The position numbers and the translations under genes were made by a program. Positions 52,118 to 61,349 of a stretch of 64,000 nt of DNA are shown here, piece by piece. Every line of letters starts with the position of its first letter. Within the stretch, counting starts at the first letter, position 1. Source of the stretch: Streptomyces endocoffeicus (lineage in GTDB: Bacteria > Actinomycetota > Actinomycetes > Streptomycetales > Streptomycetaceae); contig NZ_JAERRG010000001.1 in the NCBI RefSeq assembly GCF_016741935.1, positions 124,001-188,000 on the forward strand, read 5' to 3'. The notes beneath the pieces were generated by a model. The model was not told where the DNA came from and made no database searches. It saw nothing but the letters and a program-made list of their open reading frames with translations.

Positions 52118-53317
52118 TCAGGGGGCTGTCGCCACCAGGTCGCGTACGCGGGCGGCCACGGACGGCTCGCTCCCCTCCAGCGCTTTGGCCAGTCCGTCCG
52201 GATCGGTCAGCGGGCGCCTGTCGACGACGCCCCGCGCCCATTCCGGTGGAGCGCCGCACTCGGTGATCAGGACCCGAACCGCCTGGGCGGCGGGCAGCAG
52301 GTCGAACCAGCGGAGCCCGAGCGTGGCGAGGCCGGCGGGGGTGGGCTCGCCGAACAGCCGGAGCCGCGCCAGGCCACCGTCGGGATAGATGTCGAGCTTG
52401 ACGTGGCTGACGGGGCGGGAGGCGTCGATACGGAAGCGGTGCCGGGTGTCCCGCTGCAGCCGGGTGCGCGGCAGCAGGTCGAACCAGGCCCCGGGATCGT
52501 CGGGGTCCGCCACCGCGGCGTCGATGCCCCGCAGCCGTGCCGAACCCGGGGAGTTACCGATGAAGTACGAGGTGTCGAGGGCCGCTTGGGCGAGGTGTCC
52601 GGGCGCGGCGAGTTCGACGATCACCCAGTCGTTGCCGCCACCGCGGCGTCGGCGGGTTTCCCAGCCGTCGCCCATCACCCGGGGCAGCCCCGGGGACAGC
52701 ACGTTGTTGGGCGGGGAGTAGAAGCGGTCACTGGCGTCGACGACGCGGCCGCCGTTCTCCACCGCGCCCAGGTCCCAGGCGGAGCCGGTGAGGAACCGCG
52801 GGTCCGGGATCACATTGCCGTGGACACGCAGCCGGGCCACCCCGCCGTCGGGGTGGATGTTGAGGCGGACGTGGGTGAAACGCCGGTCGGCCTCGACCTC
52901 GAAGTGGTGTTCGGTGTCTCCGCGCAGCGGGCTCGGCGGAACGATCGGAACCCATTCGGCCTCTTCGAGTTCGGCCGGCGTGGGATAGCCCTCGGCGGCA
53001 CACGCGTCGAGCGAACAGGACTCCGGATAGTTGCCGGTGAAGTGCGCCGTGTCGACGACGACACCGCGGATCACGCCCGGCGCGCCGAGCCGTACGACGG
53101 CCCAGTCGTGGTCGCCCGCCTCGTATTCGGGGCGGCGGCGCCGGGTTTCCCAGCCGTCCATGATCTGACCCTTGTGCCCGAAGGTGTGGGGCTGGAACAC
53201 GGGTGCCGTGGGGCGCAGCAGATTTTCCTTCTCGGCGAAGAACTCGTCGTTGGCCGCGACGACACCGCCGCCGAGGGCGCGGGCGGCGAGGTCGGGAAGC
53301 CGGGTGAAGTCGCTCAT
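52118..53317 (-). CDS. alc: Allantoicase
   Basis: 399 residues with the family's internal duplication. Each half begins with a similar strand: GGGVVAANDEFFAEKENLL with MDGWETRRRR, and RVVDASDRFYSPPNNVL with GDGWETRRRR. Allantoicase hydrolyses allantoate to ureidoglycolate and urea. The enzyme that would release glyoxylate from ureidoglycolate is not in view. It is 24 nt downstream of gcl, linking purine breakdown to glyoxylate assimilation. Confidence 0.95.
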   Translation of the reverse strand: MSDFTRLPDLAARALGGGVVAANDEFFAEKENLLRPTAPVFQPHTFGHKGQIMDGWETRRRRPEYEAGDHDWAVVRLGAPGVIRGVVVDTAHFTGNYPESCSLDACAAEGYPTPAELEEAEWVPIVPPSPLRGDTEHHFEVEADRRFTHVRLNIHPDGGVARLRVHGNVIPDPRFLTGSAWDLGAVENGGRVVDASDRFYSPPNNVLSPGLPRVMGDGWETRRRRGGGNDWVIVELAAPGHLAQAALDTSYFIGNSPGSARLRGIDAAVADPDDPGAWFDLLPRTRLQRDTRHRFRIDASRPVSHVKLDIYPDGGLARLRLFGEPTPAGLATLGLRWFDLLPAAQAVRVLITECGAPPEWARGVVDRRPLTDPDGLAKALEGSEPSVAARVRDLVATAP

Positions 53318-53341
53318 GCTCTCTCTCCTGTTCCCGAGGGG

Positions 53342-55120
53342 TCAGCCGAGGGCCACGCGGACCGCCGTCGGGGCGTGGTCGGGGCCGGTGGCCACTTCCT
53401 CGAACTCCGTGACGTTGTCGAGTTCGGTTCCCATGGACACATTGGTGACGCGTTCGAGGATGACCTCGACGACCACCGGTACCCGGTACTCGGCCATGAG
53501 CTTCTTGGCCTCTTCGAGGGCGGGCGCGATGCGGTCGGGCTCGAAGACGCGGACGGCCTTGCAGCCCAGCCCTTCGGCGACCTTGACGTGGTCGACGCCG
53601 TAGCCGCCCACCTCGGGGGCGTTGACATTGTCGAAGGACAGCTGGACGCAGTAGTCCATGTCGAAGCCGCGCTGCGCCTGGCGGATCAGACCGAGGTAGG
53701 CGTTGTTGACGACGACGTGGAGGTAGGGGATCTGGAACTGGGCGCCGACGGCGAGTTCCTCGATCATGAATTGGAAGTCGTAGTCGCCGGAGAGGGCGAC
53801 GACGGTGGCGTTCGGATCGGCGGTCGCGACGCCCAGGGCGGCGGGCACGGTCCAGCCCAGCGGCCCGGCCTGGCCGGCGTTGATCCAGTGCCGGGGGCGG
53901 TAGACATGGAGCATCTGCGCGGCCTGGATCTGGGAGAGGCCGATCGTGGAGACGTAGCGCGTGTCGGGCCCGAACGCCTTGTTCATCTCCTCGTAGACCC
54001 GCTGCGGCTTGACCGGCACCTGATCGAAGTGGGTCCTGCGGAGCATGGTGGCCTTGCGCTGCCGGCAGCTGTCGGCCCAGTCGCCGCGGTCCCTGAGGGC
54101 TCCGGCGGCCTGCAGCTCCCTCGCCGCCTCGACGAAGAGCTCCAGCGCGGGCCCGGCGTCGGAGACGATGCCGTAGTCGGGCGGGAAGACCCGGCCGATC
54201 TGGGTGGGTTCGATGTCGACGTGGACGAAGGTACGGCCCCGGGTGTAGGTGTCGACGCCGCCGGTGTGGCGGTTCGCCCAGCGGTTGCCGATGCCGAGGA
54301 CGAAGTCGGACTCCAGCAGGGTGGCATTGCCGTAGCGGTGGGAGGTCTGCAGACCGACCATGCCCGCCATGAGCGGATGGTCGTCGGGGATGGTTCCCCA
54401 GCCCATCAGCGTGGGCACCACCGGCACCCCGGTCAGCTGGGCGAACTCCACCAGCAACTCGCTCGCGTCGGCGTTGATGATGCCGCCGCCGGCGACGATC
54501 AGCGGCCGTTCGGCGGCCTGGAGCAGCTCGACGGCCTTGTCGATCTGCGCCCGGGTGGCGGCCGGCCGGTGGGCCGGAAGCGGCTCGTATGTCTCCAGGT
54601 CGAACTCGATCTCCGCCATCTGGACGTCGATCGGCAGATCGATCAGCACCGGACCGGGCCGGCCGGAACGCATGAGGTGGAACGCCTGCTGGAGGGCGCC
54701 GGGCACCTGCGCGGGCTCCAGCACGGTCATCGCCATCTTGGTCAGCGGCCCCGCGATGGAGGCGATGTCGACGGCCTGGAAGTCCTCCTTGTGCAGCTTG
54801 GCCACGGGTGCCTGGCCGGTGATGCACAGGATCGGGACCGAGTCCGCGGCGGCCGAGTACAGACCGGTGATCATGTCGGTGCCCGCGGGGCCGCTGGTGC
54901 CCACGCAGACCCCGATGTTCCCGGCGTTCGCACGGGTGTAGCCCTCGGCCATGTGCGAGGCCCCCTCCACATGACGGGCGAGGACATGCGTCAGGCCGCC
55001 ATTGGTGCGCATCGCGGAGTAGAAGGGATTGATCGCCGCACCGGGCAGGCCGAAGACATGGGTGGTTCCCTCACGCTTGAGGATCTCCACCGCCGCCTGG
55101 GCCGCGGTCATTCGAGCCAT
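53342..55120 (-). CDS. gcl: Glyoxylate carboligase
   Basis: 592 residues, full length for ThDP enzymes. The motif [18 protein letters not shown] has Val where nearly all ThDP enzymes have the catalytic Glu, the hallmark of glyoxylate carboligase. The ThDP site is [18 protein letters not shown] with VNNAYLG. It joins two glyoxylates into tartronate semialdehyde with CO2 loss. It lies between the reductase and allantoicase genes. Confidence 0.96.
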   Translation of the reverse strand: MARMTAAQAAVEILKREGTTHVFGLPGAAINPFYSAMRTNGGLTHVLARHVEGASHMAEGYTRANAGNIGVCVGTSGPAGTDMITGLYSAAADSVPILCITGQAPVAKLHKEDFQAVDIASIAGPLTKMAMTVLEPAQVPGALQQAFHLMRSGRPGPVLIDLPIDVQMAEIEFDLETYEPLPAHRPAATRAQIDKAVELLQAAERPLIVAGGGIINADASELLVEFAQLTGVPVVPTLMGWGTIPDDHPLMAGMVGLQTSHRYGNATLLESDFVLGIGNRWANRHTGGVDTYTRGRTFVHVDIEPTQIGRVFPPDYGIVSDAGPALELFVEAARELQAAGALRDRGDWADSCRQRKATMLRRTHFDQVPVKPQRVYEEMNKAFGPDTRYVSTIGLSQIQAAQMLHVYRPRHWINAGQAGPLGWTVPAALGVATADPNATVVALSGDYDFQFMIEELAVGAQFQIPYLHVVVNNAYLGLIRQAQRGFDMDYCVQLSFDNVNAPEVGGYGVDHVKVAEGLGCKAVRVFEPDRIAPALEEAKKLMAEYRVPVVVEVILERVTNVSMGTELDNVTEFEEVATGPDHAPTAVRVALG

Positions 55121-55158
55121 GGGGATGCTCCTGTCGATTGGTACGTCGGGGGGTGGGT

Positions 55159-56055
55159 TCAGTGGGTGGCGCGGCCGGCCAGGCGCTCGACGCCGCGCAG
55201 CAGGGCGGAGTGGTCGAGCCCGCCGTCGCCGCGGGCGCGGGCCGAGGCGATCAGCTGGGCGACGAGAGCGCCGACCGGCAGGGGCGCCCCCACGGCCCGT
55301 GCCGCGTCGGTGACGATGCCCATGTCCTTGTGGTGCAGGTCGATACGGAAGCCGGGCTTGAAGTCGCGGTCGAGCACCGCCTGCCGCTTGCGGGCCAGGA
55401 CGGTGGAGCCGGCCAGGCCCCCGCCCAGGACCTCCAGTGCCGCCTTCAGGTCCACGCCGGCGTTCTCCAGGAAGACCACGGCCTCGGCCAGGGACTGCAG
55501 GTGGATGGCGACCATCAGCTGGTTGGCGGCCTTGACCGTCTGCCCGGCCCCGTGCGGGCCGACGTGCACGATGGTGGTGCCCAGTGCCTCGAACACCGGC
55601 CTGGCGTCGGCGAAGTCGTCCGGGTCGCCGCCGACCATGATGGACAGCGCCCCCTCGATGGCGCCCGCCTCGCCGCCGGACACCGGGGCGTCGAGCGTAC
55701 GCAGGCCCTTGTCCCGTGCGGCGGCGTCCACCTCCAGCGAGGTCTGCGGGGTGATGCTGCTCATGTCGATCAGCAAGGTGCCCGGCCCGGCGTGTTCCAG
55801 GACGCCGCCCTCGCCGAGGACGACCTCCTTCACCTGCGGGTCGGCCGGGACCATGGTGATCACGACCTCGGCTTCGCGCACCGCCTCGGCGATGCTGTCG
55901 GCGCCCCGGCCACCGGCGGCGACCAGGGTGTCCACGGCCGCGCGGCCGCGGTTGTAGCCAGTGACGGTGTGTCCGGCCTTCACCAGGTTGGCGGCCATCG
56001 GGCCGCCCATGATGCCCAGGCCGATGAAGGCGATCTTCCGGGAAGTGGCGCTCAT
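55159..56055 (-). CDS. glxR: 2-hydroxy-3-oxopropionate (tartronate semialdehyde) reductase
   Basis: 298 residues. NAD-binding [22 protein letters not shown], substrate motif [14 protein letters not shown] and catalytic Lys in [14 protein letters not shown] are beta-hydroxyacid dehydrogenase signatures. It reduces the gcl product to glycerate. A 72-bp gap to hyi contains a 9-bp tandem repeat. Confidence 0.95.
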   Translation of the reverse strand: MSATSRKIAFIGLGIMGGPMAANLVKAGHTVTGYNRGRAAVDTLVAAGGRGADSIAEAVREAEVVITMVPADPQVKEVVLGEGGVLEHAGPGTLLIDMSSITPQTSLEVDAAARDKGLRTLDAPVSGGEAGAIEGALSIMVGGDPDDFADARPVFEALGTTIVHVGPHGAGQTVKAANQLMVAIHLQSLAEAVVFLENAGVDLKAALEVLGGGLAGSTVLARKRQAVLDRDFKPGFRIDLHHKDMGIVTDAARAVGAPLPVGALVAQLIASARARGDGGLDHSALLRGVERLAGRATH

Positions 56056-56068
56056 CGTGGGTTCCTTC

Positions 56069-56095
56069 GTGTCGTCCGTGTCGTCCGTGTCGTCG
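56069..56095. repeat. 9-bp tandem repeat GTGTCGTCC (about 3 copies)
   Basis: It lies in the gap between hyi and glxR, upstream of the glxR Shine-Dalgarno. The third copy ends in G in place of C. Confidence 0.85.
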
Positions 56096-56127
56096 TGGTG
56101 GTCCGCGACAGCGGGCCGGGCACCGGG

Positions 56128-56958
56128 TCAGGCCTGGCGGTCGCTGCCGCGCCGCTCGCGTGGGAGCCAGTCGAAGCTGTCCGCGCTCGGGCCCTCGGGC
56201 TTGTACTCCAGGCCCACCCAGCCGGCGTAGCCCGCGGCCTCGAGGCGCAGCAGCAGCCCGTCGAGGTCCAGCCGTCCCGTACCGGGCGCGCCCCGCCCGG
56301 GTGCGTCGGCGATCTGGACATGGCCGATGCGATCGGCGTGGGCGGCGATCACCCCGGGCACGTCGTCACCGTTGACGGAGAGGTGGTAGAGGTCGGCCAG
56401 GAGACGGAGGTTGCGGCTGCCGGACTCGACCGCCACCCGGTCGATGACGGCGATCGCGTCCGCCGCGGTGAGCAGCGGGTACGCCGGGGCGCCGCTGACC
56501 GGCTCCAGCAGGATCGTGCCGCCGACGCGCTCGGCGGCCTTGGCCGCCAGTGCCAGGTTCTCCACCGCCAGGTCGTCCTGCTCCGCCGGGGCGGCGCCGT
56601 CGACCCGGTTGCCGTACAGCGCGTTGAACGAACGGCATCCCAGTTGCTCGCCGATCGCCACGGTGACGTCGATGTTGTCGCGGAACTCCGCGGCCCGGCC
56701 CGGCCAGGACACCAGGCCCCGGTCGCCCCCGGGCATGTCCCCGGCGAAGAAGTTCAGGCCGGTCAGGCGGACACCGGCGGCACGCACCGCCCGTACGAAG
56801 GCATCGGCCTCCGCGTCCGTCGGCACGGCCGTCGCATAGGGCCACCAGAACTCGACCGCGTCGAACCCCGCGGCCTTCGCGGCAGCCGGACGCTCGAGCA
56901 GCGGCAGCTCGGTGAACAGGATCGACAGATTGACGGTGCGGGGAAGTCGGTTCTTCAT
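56128..56958 (-). CDS. hyi: Hydroxypyruvate isomerase
   Basis: 276 residues, TIM-barrel of the Hyi/xylose-isomerase-like family. [30 protein letters not shown] opens the barrel, shown as two strands; [33 protein letters not shown] and GLEYKPEG carry the metal-site Glu, Asp and His. It interconverts hydroxypyruvate and tartronate semialdehyde. ATG 56958 shares one base with the preceding stop. Confidence 0.93.
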   Translation of the reverse strand: MKNRLPRTVNLSILFTELPLLERPAAAKAAGFDAVEFWWPYATAVPTDAEADAFVRAVRAAGVRLTGLNFFAGDMPGGDRGLVSWPGRAAEFRDNIDVTVAIGEQLGCRSFNALYGNRVDGAAPAEQDDLAVENLALAAKAAERVGGTILLEPVSGAPAYPLLTAADAIAVIDRVAVESGSRNLRLLADLYHLSVNGDDVPGVIAAHADRIGHVQIADAPGRGAPGTGRLDLDGLLLRLEAAGYAGWVGLEYKPEGPSADSFDWLPRERRGSDRQA

Positions 56959-57347
56959 CAGTGCTCCCGGCCGAGGCTCATCAGGTACGGACGCCAGCCA
57001 CCGAAGTCGGTGATCTCCTTGTGAACGCCCTTCTCGAGCTCGCCGCGGCGAAGGACCATCGAGAAGGACGAGGAACCGTCCTGGAGTTGGATGATCCAGA
57101 ACTCCAGTTCCGGCGGCTCGCTGGGCAGCAGGTGGTCGCGCAGCACCTCGTCGGGGACGTCGTAGACCTCGCCTTCCACCGCGGTGGAGACACCGGGGTC
57201 GGGCAGCAGCCCGGGGCAGGTGTCCCGGATCGAGAAGAAGCGGTAGCCGGGGGCGGTGCGGGTCCGGGCCACGAGGGGGGCTCCGCGCAGGTGGTGATGG
57301 AAGGGGCCGCCCTCCATCGCCTGGCCGTTGAGGAACATGCGTGCCAT
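56958..57347 (-). CDS. Allophanate-hydrolase-related, gamma-glutamylcyclotransferase-fold protein
   Basis: 129 residues. FLNGQAMEGGPFHHHLRG, GYRFFSIRDTCPGLLPDP, EGEVYDVPDEVLRDHLLP and the ELEFWIIQL strand match the C-terminal domain found in some allophanate hydrolases. That domain normally follows an amidase domain, but here it stands alone. It is first in the allantoin/glyoxylate operon, so it probably acts on a ureide intermediate or assists an enzyme encoded elsewhere. GGGAGATCCC precedes ATG 57347. Confidence 0.78.
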   Translation of the reverse strand: MARMFLNGQAMEGGPFHHHLRGAPLVARTRTAPGYRFFSIRDTCPGLLPDPGVSTAVEGEVYDVPDEVLRDHLLPSEPPELEFWIIQLQDGSSSFSMVLRRGELEKGVHKEITDFGGWRPYLMSLGREH

Positions 57348-57443
57348 GGGATCTCCCGTTTCTTGAGGGCGTGTGAGTACGGGTGATGGGCCGGCACCGG
57401 AGTGGGGTGCCGGTCAGCGGGGGTCGGCAGAGCACCGGAACCC

Positions 57444-57479
57444 TTCTGCGATGTGGATAGTATTTTCTGCATTGCGGAA
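57444..57479. promoter_or_regulatory. Tandem operators for the hyi-gcl-alc operon
   Basis: TTCTGCGATGTGGAT (57444-57458) and TTCTGCATTGCGGAA (57465-57479) are imperfect palindromes 21 bp apart, two helical turns. The arms TTCNGC/GCGGAA recall operators of AllR-type IclR regulators that control allantoin genes. Confidence 0.5.
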
Positions 57480-57603
57480 TAACAACCCCCGCCGACCACT
57501 CATCCCCGACACCCTCGCCTTACGTCCCACGCCTCGCGGTGTCAGACTCATCGGCACGGTGGCGACGCCCGGACGGCCGGGCGGAGCGGGGACGTAAAAA
57601 GTC

Positions 57604-57632
57604 TTGACAGGCCCCCACGGCGGACCTATACA
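57604..57632 (+). promoter_or_regulatory. Promoter of the DUF3311-symporter operon
   Basis: TTGACA at 57604-57609, a 17-bp spacer, and TATACA at 57627-57632: near-consensus for the housekeeping sigma factor. The start would be near 57639. Confidence 0.75.
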
Positions 57633-57652
57633 TCTGCCAATCGAAAAATAAA

Positions 57653-57667
57653 TTCCGCATGGCGAAA
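57653..57667. promoter_or_regulatory. Operator downstream of the symporter promoter
   Basis: TTCCGCATGGCGAAA repeats the arms of the tandem sites on the other side of the region. It sits just after the predicted start of transcription, as expected for repression. Confidence 0.5.
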
Positions 57668-57886
57668 AATACTTCGGCCCCGTCTCAGCTGCCGCCGAGG
57701 CCTTGGCCGACGGCCCCGGCCAGCGGCCTTGGCCAGCGGCAGGCGATCCGCTGAGGCGCCGCCTCCCCCACGCCATGCGCGGCGTCCCAACGGCCCCGTC
57801 CCGACCGCACCGCACGAGACGTGCCACCCACCCCAGACGGCCTCGCCCCACCAGTGGAGTACGGCCCGGCCCAGGAGGTTCTCGAC

Positions 57887-58087
57887 GTGAAACCCATCCA
57901 TCTGCTCGGCGCGATCCCGTTCCTCGGGATCCTCGGGGGGATCTTCTTCGCGAACCGGGTGACGCCCTATGTCCTCGGTATGCCGTTCAACCTCTTCTGG
58001 CTGGTCATGTGGGTCGTGCTGATCTCCGCGACCATGGCCGTCATCTACCACCTGGACCCGGCGAACCGGGAGGAGCAGAGCTCATGA
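57887..58087 (+). CDS. DUF3311 small membrane protein
   Basis: 66 residues with two transmembrane helices (LLGAIPFLGILGGIFFANR and FNLFWLVMWVVLISATMAVIY, quoted by their cores). DUF3311 proteins nearly always precede sodium/solute symporter genes and are thought to be an accessory subunit. GTG 57887 follows CAGGAGG. Its stop overlaps the symporter ATG as ATGA. Confidence 0.88.
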   Translation: MKPIHLLGAIPFLGILGGIFFANRVTPYVLGMPFNLFWLVMWVVLISATMAVIYHLDPANREEQSS

Positions 58088-59586
58088 TCGCCCTCACCGT
58101 CATCTTCGCCTTCCTGCTCGCGGCCCTGGGCCTGGGCCTGCGCGCCCGCCGTGGCAGGGACATGGACCTCGAACAGTGGTCGGTGGGCGGCCGCGGCTTC
58201 GGAACGGTCTTCGTCTTCCTGCTGCTGGCCGGCGAGATCTACACGACCTTCACCTTCCTGGGCGCCTCGGGATGGGCCTACGGCAAGGGCGCGCCCGCGT
58301 ACTACATCCTCTGTTACGCCTCACTGGCCTACGTCCTGTCGTACTGGCTGCTCCCGGCCGTGTGGCGCTACGCCAAGCAGCACCGGCTGATCTCGCAGTC
58401 CGACTTCTTCGTCGCCAAATTCAACAGCCCGCTGCTCGGCGCGCTGGTGGCCCTCGTCGGAGTCGTCGCGATGGTGCCCTACCTCGTCCTGCAGCTCAAA
58501 GGGCTGGGGATCATCGTGTCCGTCTCCTCCGACGGCCGTATCTCCTCCCACTGGGCCATCGTGATCGGCACAGTGGCACTGACCCTCTATGTGACGATCT
58601 CGGGCATCCACGGCTCGGCCTGGACCTCGGTGCTCAAAGACGTCGCCATCCTCGCGATCGTCCTCATCCTCGGCATCTACCTGCCGATGCACTACTTCGG
58701 CGGCGTCGGGGAGATGTTCCACGCGGTGGACAAGGCCCACCCCCAGCTCCTCACCCTCCCCTCCAGCGGCATGAGCACCTCGTGGTTCGCCTCCACCGTG
58801 CTGCTCTCGGCGGTCGGCTTCTACATGTGGCCGCACACCTTCAGCGCCTCCTACAGCGCCCAGAACGAACGCGTCTTCCGCCGCAACGCCATCTTCATGC
58901 CGCTCTACCAGCTCATCCTGCTCTTCGTCTTCTTCGCCGGATTCACCGCCATCCTGGTCGTGCCCGGCCTCAAGGGCGCCGACGCGGATCTGTCGCTGCT
59001 GCGCATCACCACCGCCACCTTCCCCTCCTGGTTCGTCGGCATCGTCGGTGGCGCCGGGCTGCTCACCGCACTGGTCCCCGGATCCCTGCTGCTCATGACC
59101 TCCGCGACCTGCCTGTCGAAGAACGTCTACCGCCTCGCCCGGCCCCACACCAGCGAGAAGCACATCGCCCGTCTCGCACAGCTGCTCGTCCCCGCCCTCG
59201 CCCTGGTCTCCCTCTACTTCACCTTCAACGGCGGCAGTTCGATCGTCTCGCTGCTGCTCATGGGCTACGCACTGGTCACCCAGCTCTTCCCGGCACTGCT
59301 GGCGAGCCTCGCGCCACGGCAGTTCGTCACCAAGGAGGGAGCAGCGGCGGGCATCGTCGTCGGAGTCACCACGGTCGCCGTCGTCACCCTCTCCGGAGTC
59401 ACGGTGGGCAGTCTCCTGCCGGGACTCCCCCAGGCGGTGAAGGACCTCAACGTCGGTGTCATCGCCCTCGTCCTCAACACCGTGGTCATGGTGGCCACCT
59501 CCGCCGCCACCCGCACCGCGAGCCCCGTCCCCGTAACCGCCGCCGCCCTGCGCCCCGAACCCGAGGCCACGGCCGGCACCGGCTGA
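58084..59586 (+). CDS. Sodium:solute symporter (SSS family)
   Basis: 500 residues with about 13 membrane helices. Early landmarks are LEQWSVGGRGFG and LLLAGEIYTTFTFLGASGWAYGKGAPA, shown by their start; QSDFFVAKF, GFYMWPHTFSASYSAQNERVF and LLMTSATCLSKNVYRL follow. SSS carriers use Na+ to import organic solutes. Divergence from the allantoin operon and the shared operator type suggest allantoin, allantoate, glyoxylate or a related acid as cargo. Confidence 0.9.
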   Translation: MIALTVIFAFLLAALGLGLRARRGRDMDLEQWSVGGRGFGTVFVFLLLAGEIYTTFTFLGASGWAYGKGAPAYYILCYASLAYVLSYWLLPAVWRYAKQHRLISQSDFFVAKFNSPLLGALVALVGVVAMVPYLVLQLKGLGIIVSVSSDGRISSHWAIVIGTVALTLYVTISGIHGSAWTSVLKDVAILAIVLILGIYLPMHYFGGVGEMFHAVDKAHPQLLTLPSSGMSTSWFASTVLLSAVGFYMWPHTFSASYSAQNERVFRRNAIFMPLYQLILLFVFFAGFTAILVVPGLKGADADLSLLRITTATFPSWFVGIVGGAGLLTALVPGSLLLMTSATCLSKNVYRLARPHTSEKHIARLAQLLVPALALVSLYFTFNGGSSIVSLLLMGYALVTQLFPALLASLAPRQFVTKEGAAAGIVVGVTTVAVVTLSGVTVGSLLPGLPQAVKDLNVGVIALVLNTVVMVATSAATRTASPVPVTAAALRPEPEATAGTG

Positions 59587-59607
59587 CCCGCTCCCCCGCT
59601 TACGCGC

Positions 59608-59654
59608 CAGGCTGCTCTTGGTCGCCGACCTCGCCGGTGACCAAGAGCAGCCTG
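59608..59654. terminator. Strong bidirectional terminator
   Basis: CAGGCTGCTCTTGGTC (59608-59623) and its exact reverse complement (59639-59654) form a perfect 16-bp stem with a 15-nt loop between the convergent symporter and aldolase genes. Confidence 0.88.
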
Positions 59655-59700
59655 TGGAGTGGACGAGCTTGCCGGTCCCCTCCGCTCCCTGGGCTCAGGA

Positions 59701-60480
59701 TCAGTCCTGCAACTGGCGGAATCCTTCCGCGATGCCACTCATACCCTTGTGCAGGATCGTGGTGTGGTTGAACAGCAGCATGGAAGCCCCGCGGGCACGC
59801 CACTGAATCGCGTCCTCCACGGTGTCGACCAGCACCGCGAGACGGCATGCGGGCGCCGACAGGACGCTCTCGACGATCTTGTCGATGGAGGCGGACACCT
59901 CGGGATGGTTCAGCTCGCCTGGCCTGCCGAGCGACATGGACAGGTCGCTCGGTCCGATCCAGACAGCGTTCAGACGCCCGGTTTCCGCGATGGCACCGAT
60001 GTTGTCGACGGCTTCGACGTCTTCGGCCTGTGCGACGACCACGGTCCTGGCCGCCGCGTCGGTCAGGTGCTGGTGCAGGGGGATCGTGCCGGAGCGGCCG
60101 GCCCGCGTGCTGAGCGCCAGCCCGCGCGATCCATGGGGCGGGTAGTGAGCGGCGGATACGGCGGCGCGCGCTTCGGCCCGCGTCGAGATGTGCGGCACGA
60201 CCACTCCGGTCGCTCCGGCGTCAAGCGCGCGCAGAACCGCCAGCGGGTCGTTGCTTCCGACGCGGACCAGCGCTGCTGTCCCGGCGGCGTCCGCCGCCCG
60301 TAGGTGGTGTTCCAGCTCCGCACTGTCGGAGGGGCCGTGTTCGGTATCGATGAGGACGAGGTCGAACCCGAGGTGACCGGCCAGTTCGACGACCGGTGCG
60401 CATGGCATCTTCACGATCAGTCCGGACACGGCGGTGTCCGCGGCGATGCGCGAAGCGAGGGGGGGTTGGGTCACGGTCAC
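59701..60480 (-). CDS. HpcH/HpaI-family aldolase
   Basis: 259 residues, class II pyruvate-type aldolase TIM barrel. Metal and catalytic residues lie in FDLVLIDTEHGPSD, VRVGSNDPLAVLRALDAGA, VVVAQAEDVEAV and WIGPSDLSMSLG. Members cleave 2-keto-3-deoxy acid sugars or 4-hydroxy-2-oxo acids to pyruvate plus an aldehyde. It is last in a four-gene operon and its start overlaps the preceding stop by 4 nt. Confidence 0.92.
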   Translation of the reverse strand: MTVTQPPLASRIAADTAVSGLIVKMPCAPVVELAGHLGFDLVLIDTEHGPSDSAELEHHLRAADAAGTAALVRVGSNDPLAVLRALDAGATGVVVPHISTRAEARAAVSAAHYPPHGSRGLALSTRAGRSGTIPLHQHLTDAAARTVVVAQAEDVEAVDNIGAIAETGRLNAVWIGPSDLSMSLGRPGELNHPEVSASIDKIVESVLSAPACRLAVLVDTVEDAIQWRARGASMLLFNHTTILHKGMSGIAEGFRQLQD

Positions 60481-61349
60481 GTCTGCTCGCCCTCCGAGCG
60501 GGTGCGTCGGCCACCGTCTCCGGCGGCGGTGAAGAGTCCGAGCTTCTCGTCGACCACCCTGGTGGCGGCGGTGATGCCGAACCTGGTGAAGGCGGCCAGC
60601 CCGTCACCGGTGACCTCGCAGGTGTTGAGAGCCCGGATGTAGGCGCCTCGTACCTCTGCGTTCACGTTGACCTTGGCGATCCCCAGAGTGATGGCGGCGG
60701 CCACCTGCTCATCGGGAATGCCCGAGGCGCCGTGCAGGACGAGCGGGACGGGGCAGTGCCGTTGGATGTCCCGGAGCCGGGCGAGGTCGAGTGTCACCGG
60801 CCGGGAGGTCATCCCGTGCACATTGCCGATGGCGACGGCCAGTGCGTCCACCCCGGTCTCCTGGACGAAGCGGCCGGCTGCCTCCGGGTCGGTGCCACCT
60901 GCCGCTCGGGCCTGCGTCGAGGAGTCCTCATCACCTGCCACCTCGCCCAGTTCGGCCTCCACCCAGGCTCCGTAGGGCGCCGCCAGTTTCACCGCGCGCG
61001 ACGTCAGCTCGATATTGGCGGGCAGGTCGAGATGGGAGCCGTCAATCATGACGGAGGTGTAGCCCCTGTCCAGACAGCGCCGGATCTCCTCCAGGTCCCG
61101 GCAGTGGTCCAGGTGTACACCGACCTGCCCCGGAGCCTGCTCGGCCAGTGTGAGCGCCACCTTGGCGAGCACCTCCTCGCCGGCATAGCCGAAGGAGGAG
61201 CTGCCCGCCTGGAGCAGGACGGGCACCTGCCGGGCGGCCGCGGCATCGAGCACCGCCTGGGCCAGCTCGATGTTGTAGACGCTGAACGCGCCGAGTGCCC
61301 GACCGCTCGCATGAGCCTGGGCGAGCACGTCGCTACCGAGCGACAGCAC
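60477..61349 (-). CDS. Class II fructose-bisphosphate-aldolase-like (ketose-bisphosphate) aldolase
   Basis: 290 residues. Zinc ligands are in VHLDHC, EAELGEVAG, GNVHG and LHGASG, and the N-terminal GAFSVYNIELAQAVLDAA matches FbaA/GatY-type aldolases. It cleaves a phosphorylated ketose or acid sugar, probably the product of the kinase encoded just upstream. GTG 61349 is preceded by GGAAGGAG and lies inside the kinase gene's last 17 bases. Confidence 0.92.
   Translation of the reverse strand: MLSLGSDVLAQAHASGRALGAFSVYNIELAQAVLDAAAARQVPVLLQAGSSSFGYAGEEVLAKVALTLAEQAPGQVGVHLDHCRDLEEIRRCLDRGYTSVMIDGSHLDLPANIELTSRAVKLAAPYGAWVEAELGEVAGDEDSSTQARAAGGTDPEAAGRFVQETGVDALAVAIGNVHGMTSRPVTLDLARLRDIQRHCPVPLVLHGASGIPDEQVAAAITLGIAKVNVNAEVRGAYIRALNTCEVTGDGLAAFTRFGITAATRVVDEKLGLFTAAGDGGRRTRSEGEQT

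Larger units (their letters stand above)
57348..57886. other. Divergent control region of the allantoin/glyoxylate cluster
   Basis: No gene is supported in this 539-bp stretch. It contains two tandem TTCTGC sites close to the minus-strand operon, a strong plus-strand promoter and a further TTCCGC site just after it, followed by a G/C-rich leader to the DUF3311 start. Much lower GC around 57460-57480 and 57630-57670 marks the two promoter zones. Confidence 0.6.

Noticed and set aside
53200..55120. Loss of the catalytic Glu in the ThDP enzyme as a sign of inactivity
   Set aside because: Val at this position is the known hallmark of glyoxylate carboligase, not a defect.
52112..55957. Plus-strand frame of over 1200 codons through the alc, gcl and glxR genes
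   Set aside because: It is the antisense shadow of three well-identified enzymes, low in hydrophobic residues and without domain motifs or a Shine-Dalgarno.
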